A DNA stretch of 64,000 nt, taken from positions 1 to 64,000 of the forward strand of contig CAZONI010000010.1 in NCBI GenBank assembly GCA_964581175.1. The letters are read 5' to 3'. The position numbers were made by a program, and so were the translations under genes. The notes below the pieces were generated by a model that saw only the letters and a program-made list of their open reading frames with translations, was not told the DNA's origin and ran no database searches. Origin of the DNA: B46-G9 sp964581175. GTDB taxonomy: Bacteria; Desulfobacterota; DSM-4660; Desulfatiglandales; Desulfatiglandaceae. Shown here one piece after another: positions 8,625 through 16,956 of the stretch (the stretch's first letter is position 1; each line of letters starts with the position of its first letter).

Positions 8625-10022
8625 ATGAAGAAGATCAAACCGACAGTCCCCGTCTTGATCGTGATCCTGCTTTTTGCTTCCATGGCCTTCGCCGCCAACG
8701 ACCGACTCCAGGTTACCGTCTACAATGACAACAGGGCCCTGGTGAACGAACACCGTGTGATCCAGCTCAAAAGGGGCCTGAATGAAATCAGCCTCACCGA
8801 CGTGTCCGCCCGGATCGATCCCACCAGCGTCCACGTCGCTTCGCTGACTGATCCGGACGGAACCCGGGTGCTCGAACAGAACTTTGAATACGATCTTGTG
8901 AGCTCAGACAGACTCCTCGAAAAATACCTGGACCGGCAGATCAGGGCGGTAACCAGTGACGGTGCGGTGTACAAGGGGCGGCTGATGGGGACCGCCGGTG
9001 GCGTCATTATCCAGGATTCAATCGGCGGGATCACCGTGCTCCAAAAAGAACGTCTCCGGGAAATCACCTTCCCTTCCCTGCCGAACGGCTTGATAACAAG
9101 ACCGACCTTGCGGTGGCTGATAGACGCGGCAACGGCCGGAAAACATGAAACCGAACTTGCATACATCACCGGAGGGCTGAACTGGCATGCCGACTATGTC
9201 CTCTCACTTTCAAAGGACGATGCAAATGCGGACCTCGACGGCTGGGTCACGCTGAACAACAAGGCCGGCATGACCTTTAAGGATGCCCACACAAAGCTGG
9301 TCGCGGGTTCACTCCATCGCGCCCCTTCTCCCCCCGGGCTCATGCTCGAGCAGGCCGTGCGCAGAGAGGCAGCGGCCGCAAAGCAGCGACAGGTCCAGCA
9401 GCGCGCCCTGTTCGAGTATCACCTGTACGACATTAAGCGCCCGCTCACCATCCAGAACAACCAGACCAAGCAGATTCAATTCGTTTCCTGCCACCGGATT
9501 CCCGTAAAAAAACGATTTGTCCTGGACAGCAGGAGCAGCTATGCCCGGGATCATGACAACCGGGAGAAAGGAAAGGCGGAGATACAGGTTCGCTTCGTGA
9601 ATGATCGGAAATCGGGCCTGGGTATTCCCTTGCCTGCCGGTGTCTGCCGGCTGTACAAATCTGATGTAGATCATTCTAAACAGCTCATCGGCGAGGACAG
9701 GATAGACCATACCCCGAGGGATGAAGACGTCACTCTTACGGCAGGGCAGGCCTTCGACGTGGTGGGCGAGCGGGTTAAGACCTCGCAGGAAGTGCTGGGG
9801 AAACGCTCCCGAAAGGAGAGCTGGCGCGTTGAAGTCAAGAACCACAAGCAGGAAAAGGTATCGGTCCATATCCTGGAAAGACTGAATCCGTGGGGTGAAT
9901 CAGAGATCGTAAGTGAGAGCCGGCCCCATTCCCGAAAAACAGCTGATACCATCGAATACCTGGTGGAGGTCCCCGAAGGCGGAAAGGCTGAAGTCACCTA
10001 CACGGTCATCTATCGCTGGTAA
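8625..10022 (+). CDS. Secreted DUF4139 domain protein
   Basis: 465 residues with an N-terminal signal peptide (KPTVPVLIVILLFASMAFAA). The N-terminal region (about 25-140) opens RLQVTVYNDNRALVNE, typical of the proteins that carry DUF4139. The rest is beta-rich and matches a DUF4139-like C-terminal half with EVSYTV-type strands near the end (GGKAEVTYTVIYRW). A GAGGAGG site precedes the start. The family is exported in many Gram-negatives but has no established reaction. It stands alone and faces the M48 operon convergently. Confidence 0.75.
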   Translation: MKKIKPTVPVLIVILLFASMAFAANDRLQVTVYNDNRALVNEHRVIQLKRGLNEISLTDVSARIDPTSVHVASLTDPDGTRVLEQNFEYDLVSSDRLLEKYLDRQIRAVTSDGAVYKGRLMGTAGGVIIQDSIGGITVLQKERLREITFPSLPNGLITRPTLRWLIDAATAGKHETELAYITGGLNWHADYVLSLSKDDANADLDGWVTLNNKAGMTFKDAHTKLVAGSLHRAPSPPGLMLEQAVRREAAAAKQRQVQQRALFEYHLYDIKRPLTIQNNQTKQIQFVSCHRIPVKKRFVLDSRSSYARDHDNREKGKAEIQVRFVNDRKSGLGIPLPAGVCRLYKSDVDHSKQLIGEDRIDHTPRDEDVTLTAGQAFDVVGERVKTSQEVLGKRSRKESWRVEVKNHKQEKVSVHILERLNPWGESEIVSESRPHSRKTADTIEYLVEVPEGGKAEVTYTVIYRW

Positions 10023-10032
10023 GGAAACCCGG

Positions 10033-10185
10033 TCAGGCGTAAATCTCCCTCACCGCGTCCGCAAACCAGGGAGGTCTCTGGAAAAGGACATAGATGAGGA
10101 TCATCCCCACAATGGGAATCGGGATAAGCACATCCACGATGCACAGGGCTATGAGTCCTATGAGGCATTTTGTCTTCAAGGTCAT
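10033..10185 (-). CDS. Small membrane protein, 50 aa
   Basis: A 50-residue protein starting MTLKTKCLIGLIALCIVDVL, with one long hydrophobic stretch broken by IPIPIVG (probably two short helices or a hairpin) and an amphipathic tail PPWFADAVREIYA. It starts 12 bases after the stop of the M48 peptidase gene on the same strand, with AAGGAGAT at ideal spacing, so it is almost certainly translated. The size and Pro-rich turn recall small Pmp3/YqaE-like membrane peptides, but the match is not good enough to name it. It could be a protease modulator. Confidence 0.6.
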   Translation of the reverse strand: MTLKTKCLIGLIALCIVDVLIPIPIVGMILIYVLFQRPPWFADAVREIYA

Positions 10186-10196
10186 GGGAGATCTCC

Positions 10197-11438
10197 TTAT
10201 TTCAGCGGTGCATTGAGCGCGTCTACCCGCTCCAATACCGGGGGATGCGAATAGTTCAGGAACACGTAAAAGGGGTGGGGAAGAAGATTCGACAGGTTAT
10301 GAACAGACAGTTTTTTCAGGGCGGTCGCGAATGACCCGGGGTCCCCCGTGGTTTCAACGGCGAAACGATCTGCCGCTCTTTCGTTTCTTCGAGACCACCC
10401 TTTCATGAATATCCCCGCCAACAGGTCCAGCGGCGAATACAGGATCGCGAAGAAAACCAGCCCGCCATAGACAGAGGCCCTGCTCACATAGAAGGCATCA
10501 AAGAGACCCTGGTACGAAATGAACAGGGAAAAGAGGAACAGCATGAGGCCGGTCTGGAGGACCCCCAGGAGGATCATCTTCAGGATGTGCTTCTTCTTGT
10601 AATGCCCCATTTCATGTGCCAGGACCCCCACAAGCTCCTGAACGGAATGCCGCTCCACCAGGGTGTCAAACAGGACAATGCGCCGGTGTTTTCCGAATCC
10701 GGTGAAAAAGGCATTGGACTTGCCGGAGCGCTTCGAACCATCCATGACGTAAATATTTTCCAGGGGGAAATCAATGGACCGGGCATAGTCGAGGATCGCG
10801 GACCGGAGTTCGCCCGGGTCGAGCGGGGTGAACTTGTTGAAAAGGGGCATAATCCAGGTGGGAGCTATAAATGTGACTCCCAGCATAAAAAGCGTCACCA
10901 CGACCCAGCAATAGATCCATGCTGACGCTCCGGCGTATTGGAAAAAGGCCAGAATACCCGAAACAAGAGGCACCCCGAGCACGATGGCCAGGAGTATCCC
11001 TTTCAGCATATCCAGAAAGAACACCCGCCAGGTGGTCCTGTTGAATCCGAATCTCTCCTCAATAACAAATGTCCCGTAGATTCTGAAGGGCAGAGAAACA
11101 ACCTCCTTGAGTACGGCAAGGGCGCCGATGAACAGGAGCCCCGTCAGGACAGGTCCCCGGTGAAAGGAGCGCGCCCACTGGTCAAGGAGCGGAAATCCCT
11201 TCCCGAACCAGAAGAGGAGGAGCACAAAGAGATCGAAGCCGGATGAAATCCACCCGAACCGGGTATTTGCCCGCAGGTACTCCTGTGATTTTTCATAGCG
11301 GTCTTCATCGTAGATCCCTTTGAAGGTGGCCGGGAGTTCATCACGAAGTACCCGCAGGTTCAGGATATCGGCGAATGTGTGCAGGAAAAAGTCCGCAAAA
11401 AGGGCTATCAGGATAATGACGGTAATGGCATTGCGCAT
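10197..11438 (-). CDS. M48 family membrane metalloprotease (CAAX/Ste24-like)
   Basis: 413 residues with several membrane segments in the N-terminal half, an N-terminal Peptidase_M48_N-like region (VLRDELPATFKGIYDEDRYEKS) and the zinc site VLAHEMGHYKKKH at about residue 280. The third ligand Glu lies in the downstream RRNERAADRFAVE. This is the Ste24-type layout, in which the active site faces a membrane chamber. Bacteria do not make CAAX proteins, so the likely role is membrane or envelope protein quality control. A GGAG site lies upstream, and the small membrane protein follows directly. Confidence 0.9.
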   Translation of the reverse strand: MRNAITVIILIALFADFFLHTFADILNLRVLRDELPATFKGIYDEDRYEKSQEYLRANTRFGWISSGFDLFVLLLFWFGKGFPLLDQWARSFHRGPVLTGLLFIGALAVLKEVVSLPFRIYGTFVIEERFGFNRTTWRVFFLDMLKGILLAIVLGVPLVSGILAFFQYAGASAWIYCWVVVTLFMLGVTFIAPTWIMPLFNKFTPLDPGELRSAILDYARSIDFPLENIYVMDGSKRSGKSNAFFTGFGKHRRIVLFDTLVERHSVQELVGVLAHEMGHYKKKHILKMILLGVLQTGLMLFLFSLFISYQGLFDAFYVSRASVYGGLVFFAILYSPLDLLAGIFMKGWSRRNERAADRFAVETTGDPGSFATALKKLSVHNLSNLLPHPFYVFLNYSHPPVLERVDALNAPLK

Positions 11439-11605
11439 ATTCTGTACAATCTCCTAATCACATTCTACTATGACTCGCGCCCGCGGGCAAGCGCGGCCGA
11501 GCTGAAAGGGCCCGGATGATGGACCTGTCGCTGGCACCTATCTTGCATTGTCTAAGAAGCACATTTCACGTACCCCATATCAGGGAAGAGAGGAAGATCA
11601 GCACG

Positions 11606-12799
11606 ATGGAAACAACCACCGCCAAGCTCCTGGATCAGCTGGAATCAGGCAGAGGTCTTCCTGTTCTCTCTCCGGTCGCAATCCAATTGGTGGAACTGGC
11701 ATCTGATGACAGTTCATCGGCCCAGGACCTCGTCAACCTTATTGAAAAGGACCCTTCCCTGGTGTCGCGCCTCCTTAAACTGGCAAACAATGTCTTCTAC
11801 CACGCTTCCGTACCCATTTCCACCCCCACCCAGGCGGTCATAAGGGTGGGCTTTGATCGTCTCAGGGTCATGGCCCTCTCCATTTCCCTGCGGGATACCT
11901 TTCCCATGGGCAAAGTCGGCCCCCTGGATTATGAGAAATTCTGGAGGACGTCGCTCTACCGTGCCTTCATATGCAAGTCGCTCGCGGCATCCCTGGAATA
12001 CGTCCATCCCGAAGAGGCATTCGTCGCAGGACTCCTCATGGAAATCGGCATGCTCCTTTTCTTTGAAATGTTCATCAAGGATAAAGATGAAGAGGTGACC
12101 CTGAAACTGGACCCTCTCCAGGACCTGCTCGCTTGGGAGCGCAAAAACTTCGACGTGGACCACAGGCAGATGGGGCGTGCAGCCCTTGCTTACTGGAGAT
12201 TCCCTGCACCCATCATCGAATGCCAGGGAAATCCGTCTGCCGGCGCGCGGGAGAGAACTTCATCCGGACTCTGCAAAATCTGTGAGCTCGCCGCAAGCTG
12301 GGCACAGATTCTCATTGCGGGATCTTCAGGGTTTCATGTCATTTTCGAACAGGCCGAGCAGGAACTGGACCTGGGACAGGAGGTCGTAAACGAGATCCTG
12401 CTGCAGGCATTCACGCAGGTGGATGAGGTGGCCGCACAGTTCCAGCTGGAATCGAAAAGGGAAAAGGACCTGCTTTTGCTCATGGAAATGGCGAACAGGA
12501 CCCTGAGCCGGATCTCCGAACGCATCTCGGCAACCACTTTTTCCTCTGCCGGAGAACATCTTCCATCTCTTGCCTCCGTTCCCCGGGAAGACCGCGCCAT
12601 ACAGTATACACTCCAGGCCGTTGCCCACGAGATCCGAAATCCCCTGACGGCCGTGGGCGGGTTCGCGCGGAAACTGGCGGAAGCCCTTGATCCCCTTTCA
12701 GAGGGGGGAAAATACGCGCACTTCATTGTCAGCGAGGCGGAGCGGCTTGAAAAGGTTCTTGCCGAGGTAACAAAAGCGTCCGACGTTCAGGAATCGTAA
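11606..12799 (+). CDS. HDOD domain protein with a C-terminal HisKA H-box
   Basis: 397 residues. The HDOD domain (about 10-215) shows GLPVLSPVAIQLVELASDD, IEKDPSLVSRLLKLANNVFY and the catalytic-like region EEAFVAGLLMEIGMLLFFEM. After a helical linker the last 65 residues read like the dimerisation/phospho-acceptor helix of a histidine kinase: VAHEIRNPLTAVGGFARKL. No HATPase domain follows and the next gene is convergent, so this protein cannot autophosphorylate on its own. It could accept phosphate from a separate kinase. Start chosen at the ATG with GAGGAAG upstream; an upstream in-frame extension looks non-coding. Confidence 0.8.
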   Translation: METTTAKLLDQLESGRGLPVLSPVAIQLVELASDDSSSAQDLVNLIEKDPSLVSRLLKLANNVFYHASVPISTPTQAVIRVGFDRLRVMALSISLRDTFPMGKVGPLDYEKFWRTSLYRAFICKSLAASLEYVHPEEAFVAGLLMEIGMLLFFEMFIKDKDEEVTLKLDPLQDLLAWERKNFDVDHRQMGRAALAYWRFPAPIIECQGNPSAGARERTSSGLCKICELAASWAQILIAGSSGFHVIFEQAEQELDLGQEVVNEILLQAFTQVDEVAAQFQLESKREKDLLLLMEMANRTLSRISERISATTFSSAGEHLPSLASVPREDRAIQYTLQAVAHEIRNPLTAVGGFARKLAEALDPLSEGGKYAHFIVSEAERLEKVLAEVTKASDVQES

Positions 12800-12821
12800 C
12801 CGCCGATTTGCCGCAGGGGAG

Positions 12822-13814
12822 CTAATTTTCTGTAATGGTCTCCTTGATCTTATGGCCGAAATGCCGGCCGGCTTCTTCCACATATCCCAGTATCCTGTCT
12901 CCAGGTCTGAGCTGAACCACTGAAATCGGTTCTCCTTTCTGCCCCACCAGGCGGATAGTTTCTGCATTTTGAACGATAGTGTGCACCGGCCCGGTTGGAG
13001 CCGTGGCCTGGATCAGGAGAAGGGGCCTCCGCTCGATCTTCACCCTTCCCACCACAAGGGGCGCAGTTTCCCCTTCAGAATTGACGCCCAGCACAGAATC
13101 ACCCGCCTGCAGCTCGGACAGATACCGCGTCTTTTCTCCCGGTGCCATGACATAGGCATGAACAGGTCCCGCGTTTACCCGGAAGGGCCTGGGGGCCACA
13201 TACGGATTTTCGATGCTCTCCGAGTGGATCAGGAATAAACCCCGGCTGCTGTTCCCCACCAGCAGCCCCTCCCCCTGCTTCATCATGGTGCAGGTATCCA
13301 CGCATACCCGGTCGCCCATCCCTGCGGAACGGACGGCACAGATTTCCAGTTCGATCAGGTCGAGCTTTTCCCGGTTGTTCCTGATATTCACTATGATCTC
13401 CAGCACCTGCACGGGATCTTGATTCCTGATGACCACGCCGTCCACCCCCTTTTCCAGGATTCCGACAGCGGTTCCGGCCTCGTCGAGGTTCTCGACTTCC
13501 ACAAAGATATTGCCCGTCCTCGCCAGGAGATTTTCCAGAGAAATGATGGTCCAGTCGCCGGTTCTCACCACGACTTTCTTCTCTTTGCTCAGTTCGACGA
13601 TCTTTTCTTCATCTTCAGCAGATTGGATTTCCATCCGGACCACCTCTTTGCCCCACCTGAAATCGCCCTTCTCGGAAACGATCTTTATCAACCCGAGTTC
13701 CCTGACGCTTTCCTCTTTTCCGACCGGCACAACCACCGCATCGGCCCCTCCCTCCAGGGCAGCAGTGACCAGTTCTTTTTTCCATGGATCTGCGTTGACC
13801 CATACTTCTTTCAT
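12822..13814 (-). CDS. aroB': Archaeal-type 3-dehydroquinate synthase (AroB')
   Basis: 330 residues matching the dehydroquinate synthase II family (Methanocaldococcus MJ1249 type), unrelated to the usual AroB. It converts 2-amino-3,7-dideoxy-D-threo-hept-6-ulosonate to 3-dehydroquinate by NAD-dependent oxidative deamination and cyclisation. Recognisable blocks are KEVWVNADPWKKELVTAALE, EICAVRSAGMGDRVCVDTC, the nucleotide-region LVGNSSRGLFLIHSES and RPFRVNAGPVHAYVMAPG. Its start overlaps the tyrA stop (ATGA), so the two are coupled. It is the last gene of the minus-strand aromatic operon and ends convergent with the HDOD gene. Confidence 0.92.
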   Translation of the reverse strand: MKEVWVNADPWKKELVTAALEGGADAVVVPVGKEESVRELGLIKIVSEKGDFRWGKEVVRMEIQSAEDEEKIVELSKEKKVVVRTGDWTIISLENLLARTGNIFVEVENLDEAGTAVGILEKGVDGVVIRNQDPVQVLEIIVNIRNNREKLDLIELEICAVRSAGMGDRVCVDTCTMMKQGEGLLVGNSSRGLFLIHSESIENPYVAPRPFRVNAGPVHAYVMAPGEKTRYLSELQAGDSVLGVNSEGETAPLVVGRVKIERRPLLLIQATAPTGPVHTIVQNAETIRLVGQKGEPISVVQLRPGDRILGYVEEAGRHFGHKIKETITEN

Positions 13815-14914
13815 GATTCTCTTTCCTCCTTGCCGAAAAAACCGTTGAGCGATTCCAGGAGTTCTTCAAATGCCCTCTGGTCTCCATGGCTGCAGATCCG
13901 CTTCAGCCGCGAGCATGATGCCAGGTAGGTTTCAATGAAATCGCCGGTGAAAGGGTTGTCCATGAGAAGAGAGCCGAAAAGCCCGGGCGGCTGGTCCAGC
14001 ATGGCGCTGATGCGGTCCAGACGCTTCCTGAATGTACCGGTGGAGCACTGAAAGAGCTCGTTCATGCCATAACCGGAATCTTTTATGCAGAGGGCCAGAG
14101 CCAGGGTGCTGAAATGGTTTACCCCCTGGATGAGTCCCATCATCCGGTCATGGGCTTCCGGCTCAAGAGAGACAACCCTGATTCCGCTCTTTCGAAAAAT
14201 GCCGGTGATCCAGGCCCGCCCTTCCTGTCCTCTCCCGGGACACACGACTATCCCCATATCCGTGCTCTCGGATGCAGGCCCGAAAAGGGGATGGAGCCCT
14301 ACCACCTGGGACCGGGAATACCTGAGCATGGCCTCCACGGGCGCCTTTTTGATGGAGGTGAGGTCCATGAGAAGCCCGTCTCGTGGGACCAGGGGGCCGA
14401 TATCCCGAATGACCTGAAAAGTTGCCGCGATAGGAACAGAGACAACGATGGTCCTGCATTGCCGGACCATGTCCCGGGAAGAGAGCCGCGTGCTCTGTCC
14501 CGCGCACACCACCTCCAGACCGTGCTCTTCCAGCAGCCCGGCAAACCACGCACCCATCCTGCCTTTGCCCCCGATGATGCCCACCTTTGAAAAGCTCCCT
14601 TGGGGCCCCAGGTATGCGAAGGGTCCGGTTTGCTGCACGCTGCGCGCTGCCGAGATAATCTCGCTGAAAATGCTTCGTACGGAATCAGGGCTGAGTGGTC
14701 CCTGGTTGCCGGAGATCAACCGCCGGAGGACCTCCTGCTCACGTGCAGGGTCGAATATCTCGATGCCGAGACTTCTTTTCCATCTCCCGATTTCAGAGGC
14801 TACTTCCTGCCGTTCAGAGAGGAGAGACAGGATACGGCCGTCTATCCCGTCGATATCATCCCTGAGCTTTTCAAGCGGCGATAAGTCTCTCACGCCAAAT
14901 GCCTGCTGATTCAT
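13811..14914 (-). CDS. tyrA: Chorismate mutase-prephenate dehydrogenase fusion
   Basis: 367 residues. Residues about 12-95 form an AroQ-type chorismate mutase (LEKLRDDIDGIDGRILSLL). Residues about 108-365 are a TyrA-type dehydrogenase with the dinucleotide loop KVGIIGGKGRMGAWFAGLL and the substrate His motif VVGLHPLFGP. The junction reads FAYLGPQGSFS, the start of a prephenate dehydratase (P-protein) domain that is then cut off. The ATG has GGAGGG upstream; a GTG four codons earlier is an alternative. The start lies 44 bases inside the end of aroA', so translation is probably coupled. It makes 4-hydroxyphenylpyruvate for tyrosine. Confidence 0.88.
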   Translation of the reverse strand: MNQQAFGVRDLSPLEKLRDDIDGIDGRILSLLSERQEVASEIGRWKRSLGIEIFDPAREQEVLRRLISGNQGPLSPDSVRSIFSEIISAARSVQQTGPFAYLGPQGSFSKVGIIGGKGRMGAWFAGLLEEHGLEVVCAGQSTRLSSRDMVRQCRTIVVSVPIAATFQVIRDIGPLVPRDGLLMDLTSIKKAPVEAMLRYSRSQVVGLHPLFGPASESTDMGIVVCPGRGQEGRAWITGIFRKSGIRVVSLEPEAHDRMMGLIQGVNHFSTLALALCIKDSGYGMNELFQCSTGTFRKRLDRISAMLDQPPGLFGSLLMDNPFTGDFIETYLASCSRLKRICSHGDQRAFEELLESLNGFFGKEERES

Positions 14915-15722
14915 GATTCCCTCCACAGTTGCGGTTAATTACATCAAGGGCCTCTTCCACGCTCGCCCCCTGATGGACGATCATAGCGAGGGCGGCCACC
15001 ATGCTACTCGGGTCCCTGTGCTGGAAGACGTTCCGCCCGATGGAAGTCCCTGCTGCGCCTGCCTCCATTGCCCCCTTGACCATCTCCAATACCGCCCGGT
15101 CGGATTCCATCTTGGGTCCCCCTGCGATGATCACCGGGATGTGGCAGCCGTCCACCACCTTCATAAATGACTCCGGGTCCCCGGTGTAGGATACCTTGAC
15201 CACATCGGCCCCAAGTTCAGCGCCCAGCCTGGCGGCATGCCCGATGGCTTCAGGATCATATTCATCCCTGATCTTCTCACCCCTTGGGTAGATCATGGCG
15301 AGGAGCGGGATGCCCCATTCTCCTGCCGTCTCCGCAGTACGAGCCAGGTCGGCAAGCATCTCCTTTTCATGTCCGTTTCCGATGTTCACGTGGACCGATA
15401 CGCCGTCCGCCCCGAGCTTTATGGCCTCCTCCACCGTGCACACCAGGGTCTTTGCGTTCGGCTCGGGTGAGAGGGACGTGCTCCCGGAGAGGTGCACAAT
15501 CAATCCCATGTCCGGGCCGCTCTTTCTATGCCCCCGCGCCACCACCCCTTTGTGCACCACGACGGCATTGGCCCCGCCGTTAGCCACCTGGGTCATGGCC
15601 TCTTTCATGTTGGTAATGCCCATGATGGGCCCAACGCTGACCCCGTGGTCCATGGGAACGATAACCGCCTTCCCTGTCTCGCGGCTGATGATCCTTTCCA
15701 GCCTGATGTCTTTCCCTATCAT
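14871..15722 (-). CDS. aroA': 2-amino-3,7-dideoxy-D-threo-hept-6-ulosonate synthase (AroA')
   Basis: 283 residues, a class I aldolase-type TIM barrel of the MJ0400 family that replaces DAHP synthase in the archaeal-type pathway. The catalytic positions I recall from MJ0400 are all present: Asp in IVPMDHGVSVGP, Tyr in AMIYPRGEK, and the Schiff-base Lys in ADVVKVSYTGD. The phosphate loop is AGAAGTSIGRNVFQH. AAGGAGGAG precedes the start. The upstream in-frame reading continues without a stop for at least 82 codons through a terminator hairpin (see the leader entry), so a longer product is formally possible. Confidence 0.93.
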   Translation of the reverse strand: MIGKDIRLERIISRETGKAVIVPMDHGVSVGPIMGITNMKEAMTQVANGGANAVVVHKGVVARGHRKSGPDMGLIVHLSGSTSLSPEPNAKTLVCTVEEAIKLGADGVSVHVNIGNGHEKEMLADLARTAETAGEWGIPLLAMIYPRGEKIRDEYDPEAIGHAARLGAELGADVVKVSYTGDPESFMKVVDGCHIPVIIAGGPKMESDRAVLEMVKGAMEAGAAGTSIGRNVFQHRDPSSMVAALAMIVHQGASVEEALDVINRNCGGNHESAGIWRERLIAA

Positions 15723-15968
15723 GTTACTGCTCCTCCTTTTTCCCGAAAAACCGTCCCTCCATCTTTCTCTTATCTCTCCCGTAATACACGTCCCGAAGAT
15801 GCGCTCGGGACAAACGGACACAAAAAAAGGCCACGGGCTCTCTGGATCCGCCCGTGACCTTTTAATACACCCCTGCACAAGGTCTCCGGGCGGGCCCCTA
15901 AAATAATAGAAGCCGAAATAAGGAGAATATGAATCCTGCCTTGTTTTTCCGGGCCCGGAAATTGTCAT
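15723..15968 (-). promoter_or_regulatory. Tyr/Phe-rich leader reading frame, in frame with aroA'
   Basis: Directly after the paralogue gene, an ATG with a strong GGGAGGGAAGG site opens a frame containing YSPYFGFYYF (residues about 14-23), the composition expected of a Tyr/Phe attenuation leader. Unlike a normal leader it has no stop: it runs through the terminator hairpin (where it encodes WPFF) and joins aroA' in the same frame, giving an 82-codon extension. It may be a decayed leader, a regulatory read-through peptide, or a real N-terminal extension. The aroA' start has its own strong ribosome site, so I treat this as a regulatory ORF. Confidence 0.5.
15822..15862 (-). terminator. Rho-independent terminator/attenuator before aroA'
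   Basis: Read on the minus strand, GGTCACGGGC pairs with GCCCGTGGCC (ten pairs, one G-U) across a ten-base loop and is followed by seven T. It lies about 100 bases before aroA' and inside the Tyr/Phe-rich frame, so it can act as an internal attenuator of the operon. Confidence 0.75.
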
Positions 15969-15988
15969 GGTGTCTTTTCCTTCCCTCC

Positions 15989-16813
15989 CTACCAGATAGG
16001 AGTATCGGTGCTGAAAATGGGGCTGGCGATTGCCTTTTCCTCGAGGATCTTCATGGCCGTTGAGACCGGCACATCCTTGTGGACGATATCGCTTATGGCG
16101 TTGACCATGTTCCCCGGCTTCTTGTATTGAAAAACATTCCTGCCCATGGAGACGCCGTACGCCCCTGCATGCATGACCGCCTGGACCATGTCGAGCACCT
16201 CCCTCTCCTTGGGCTTCTTTTCCCCGCCTATGGCAATCAGCGGGACCGGGCACACTGCCACCACCTCCCTGAAGCTCTCCTCTGAACCAGAGTATGGGAC
16301 CCGGACCACGTCGGCCCCTAGTTCCGCGCCGATGCGGGCGGCCCGCATGAGATGCTTGACCCCGTCTTTCTTGTCCTTCTCCTGATCCGGCCGCATCAGG
16401 GCAAAAAGAGGCATGCCCCATCTGACGGCATCCCGGGACACCTCGCCCAGGAGCTTGAGCATGACCCTTTCATCCTGGCCCCCGATCTCTATCCTCACTG
16501 AAACCGCATCGGCACCCATGACAACGGCTTCTTCCACGTCTGTGACGAGGGCCTGCTTCTCGTCCTTGTCGGTGGCGGTCAGGTGAATGATAAGGCCGAT
16601 ATCCTCTCCTGCCCTGCGGTGGGCGGCGGCCACTATCCCTTTATGGAGGATCACCGCGTTGGCCCCGGCCAGGGCCATGGTATCCACACTGTTCTTGATA
16701 TCGCGGATCCCCTTGATGGGACCCATCCCTACCCCATGGATCAAGGGCACCATCACTACCTTCCTGGTGTTTCGATCCATCACCCGTTCCATACGAATCT
16801 GTTTGCCGAGCAT
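15989..16813 (-). CDS. AroA'-family paralogue lacking the catalytic residues
   Basis: 274 residues, clearly homologous to AroA' along its whole length (GANAVILHKGIVAAAHR; GAYGVSMGRNVFQY). All three catalytic positions are changed: the Asp of MDHG is replaced (VPLIHGVGMGP), the Tyr of YPRG is replaced (FALMRPDQE), and the Schiff-base Lys is Arg (ADVVRVPYSGS; codon CGG). It cannot be a Schiff-base aldolase by the known mechanism. It is the first gene after the Tyr/Phe attenuator, so it is retained and regulated. A regulatory or structural partner of AroA', or a new activity on a sugar phosphate, are both possible. Confidence 0.85.
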   Translation of the reverse strand: MLGKQIRMERVMDRNTRKVVMVPLIHGVGMGPIKGIRDIKNSVDTMALAGANAVILHKGIVAAAHRRAGEDIGLIIHLTATDKDEKQALVTDVEEAVVMGADAVSVRIEIGGQDERVMLKLLGEVSRDAVRWGMPLFALMRPDQEKDKKDGVKHLMRAARIGAELGADVVRVPYSGSEESFREVVAVCPVPLIAIGGEKKPKEREVLDMVQAVMHAGAYGVSMGRNVFQYKKPGNMVNAISDIVHKDVPVSTAMKILEEKAIASPIFSTDTPIW

Positions 16814-16899
16814 TATTTTCTCCTCCTTTCAGATTATCAGCAAGGCCCTTTGCAGGGCCCTTTAACACGCACCCGGGTGCGGCCTGCCGGGCGCACAAT

Positions 16900-16937
16900 A
16901 AAAAAAAAGCCGTGGGCTTTGTCTGCCCACGGCCTTT
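16900..16937 (-). terminator. Attenuator terminator of the aromatic operon
   Basis: On the minus strand GGCCGTGGGC and GCCCACGGC form a nine-pair stem with a seven-base loop, followed by a run of nine T. It lies between the Tyr/Phe leader peptide and the first structural gene, the classical position of an attenuator. Confidence 0.85.
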
Positions 16938-16956
16938 GAAATCGAAAAAATTTACA

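Noticed and set aside
14871..16421. A single 516-residue minus-strand reading frame covering aroA' and the end of the paralogue
   Set aside because: It overlaps the paralogue gene in another frame for over 430 bases and has no homology before the aroA' start. Only the last 283 residues are AroA'; the part from 15968 is treated as a leader frame.
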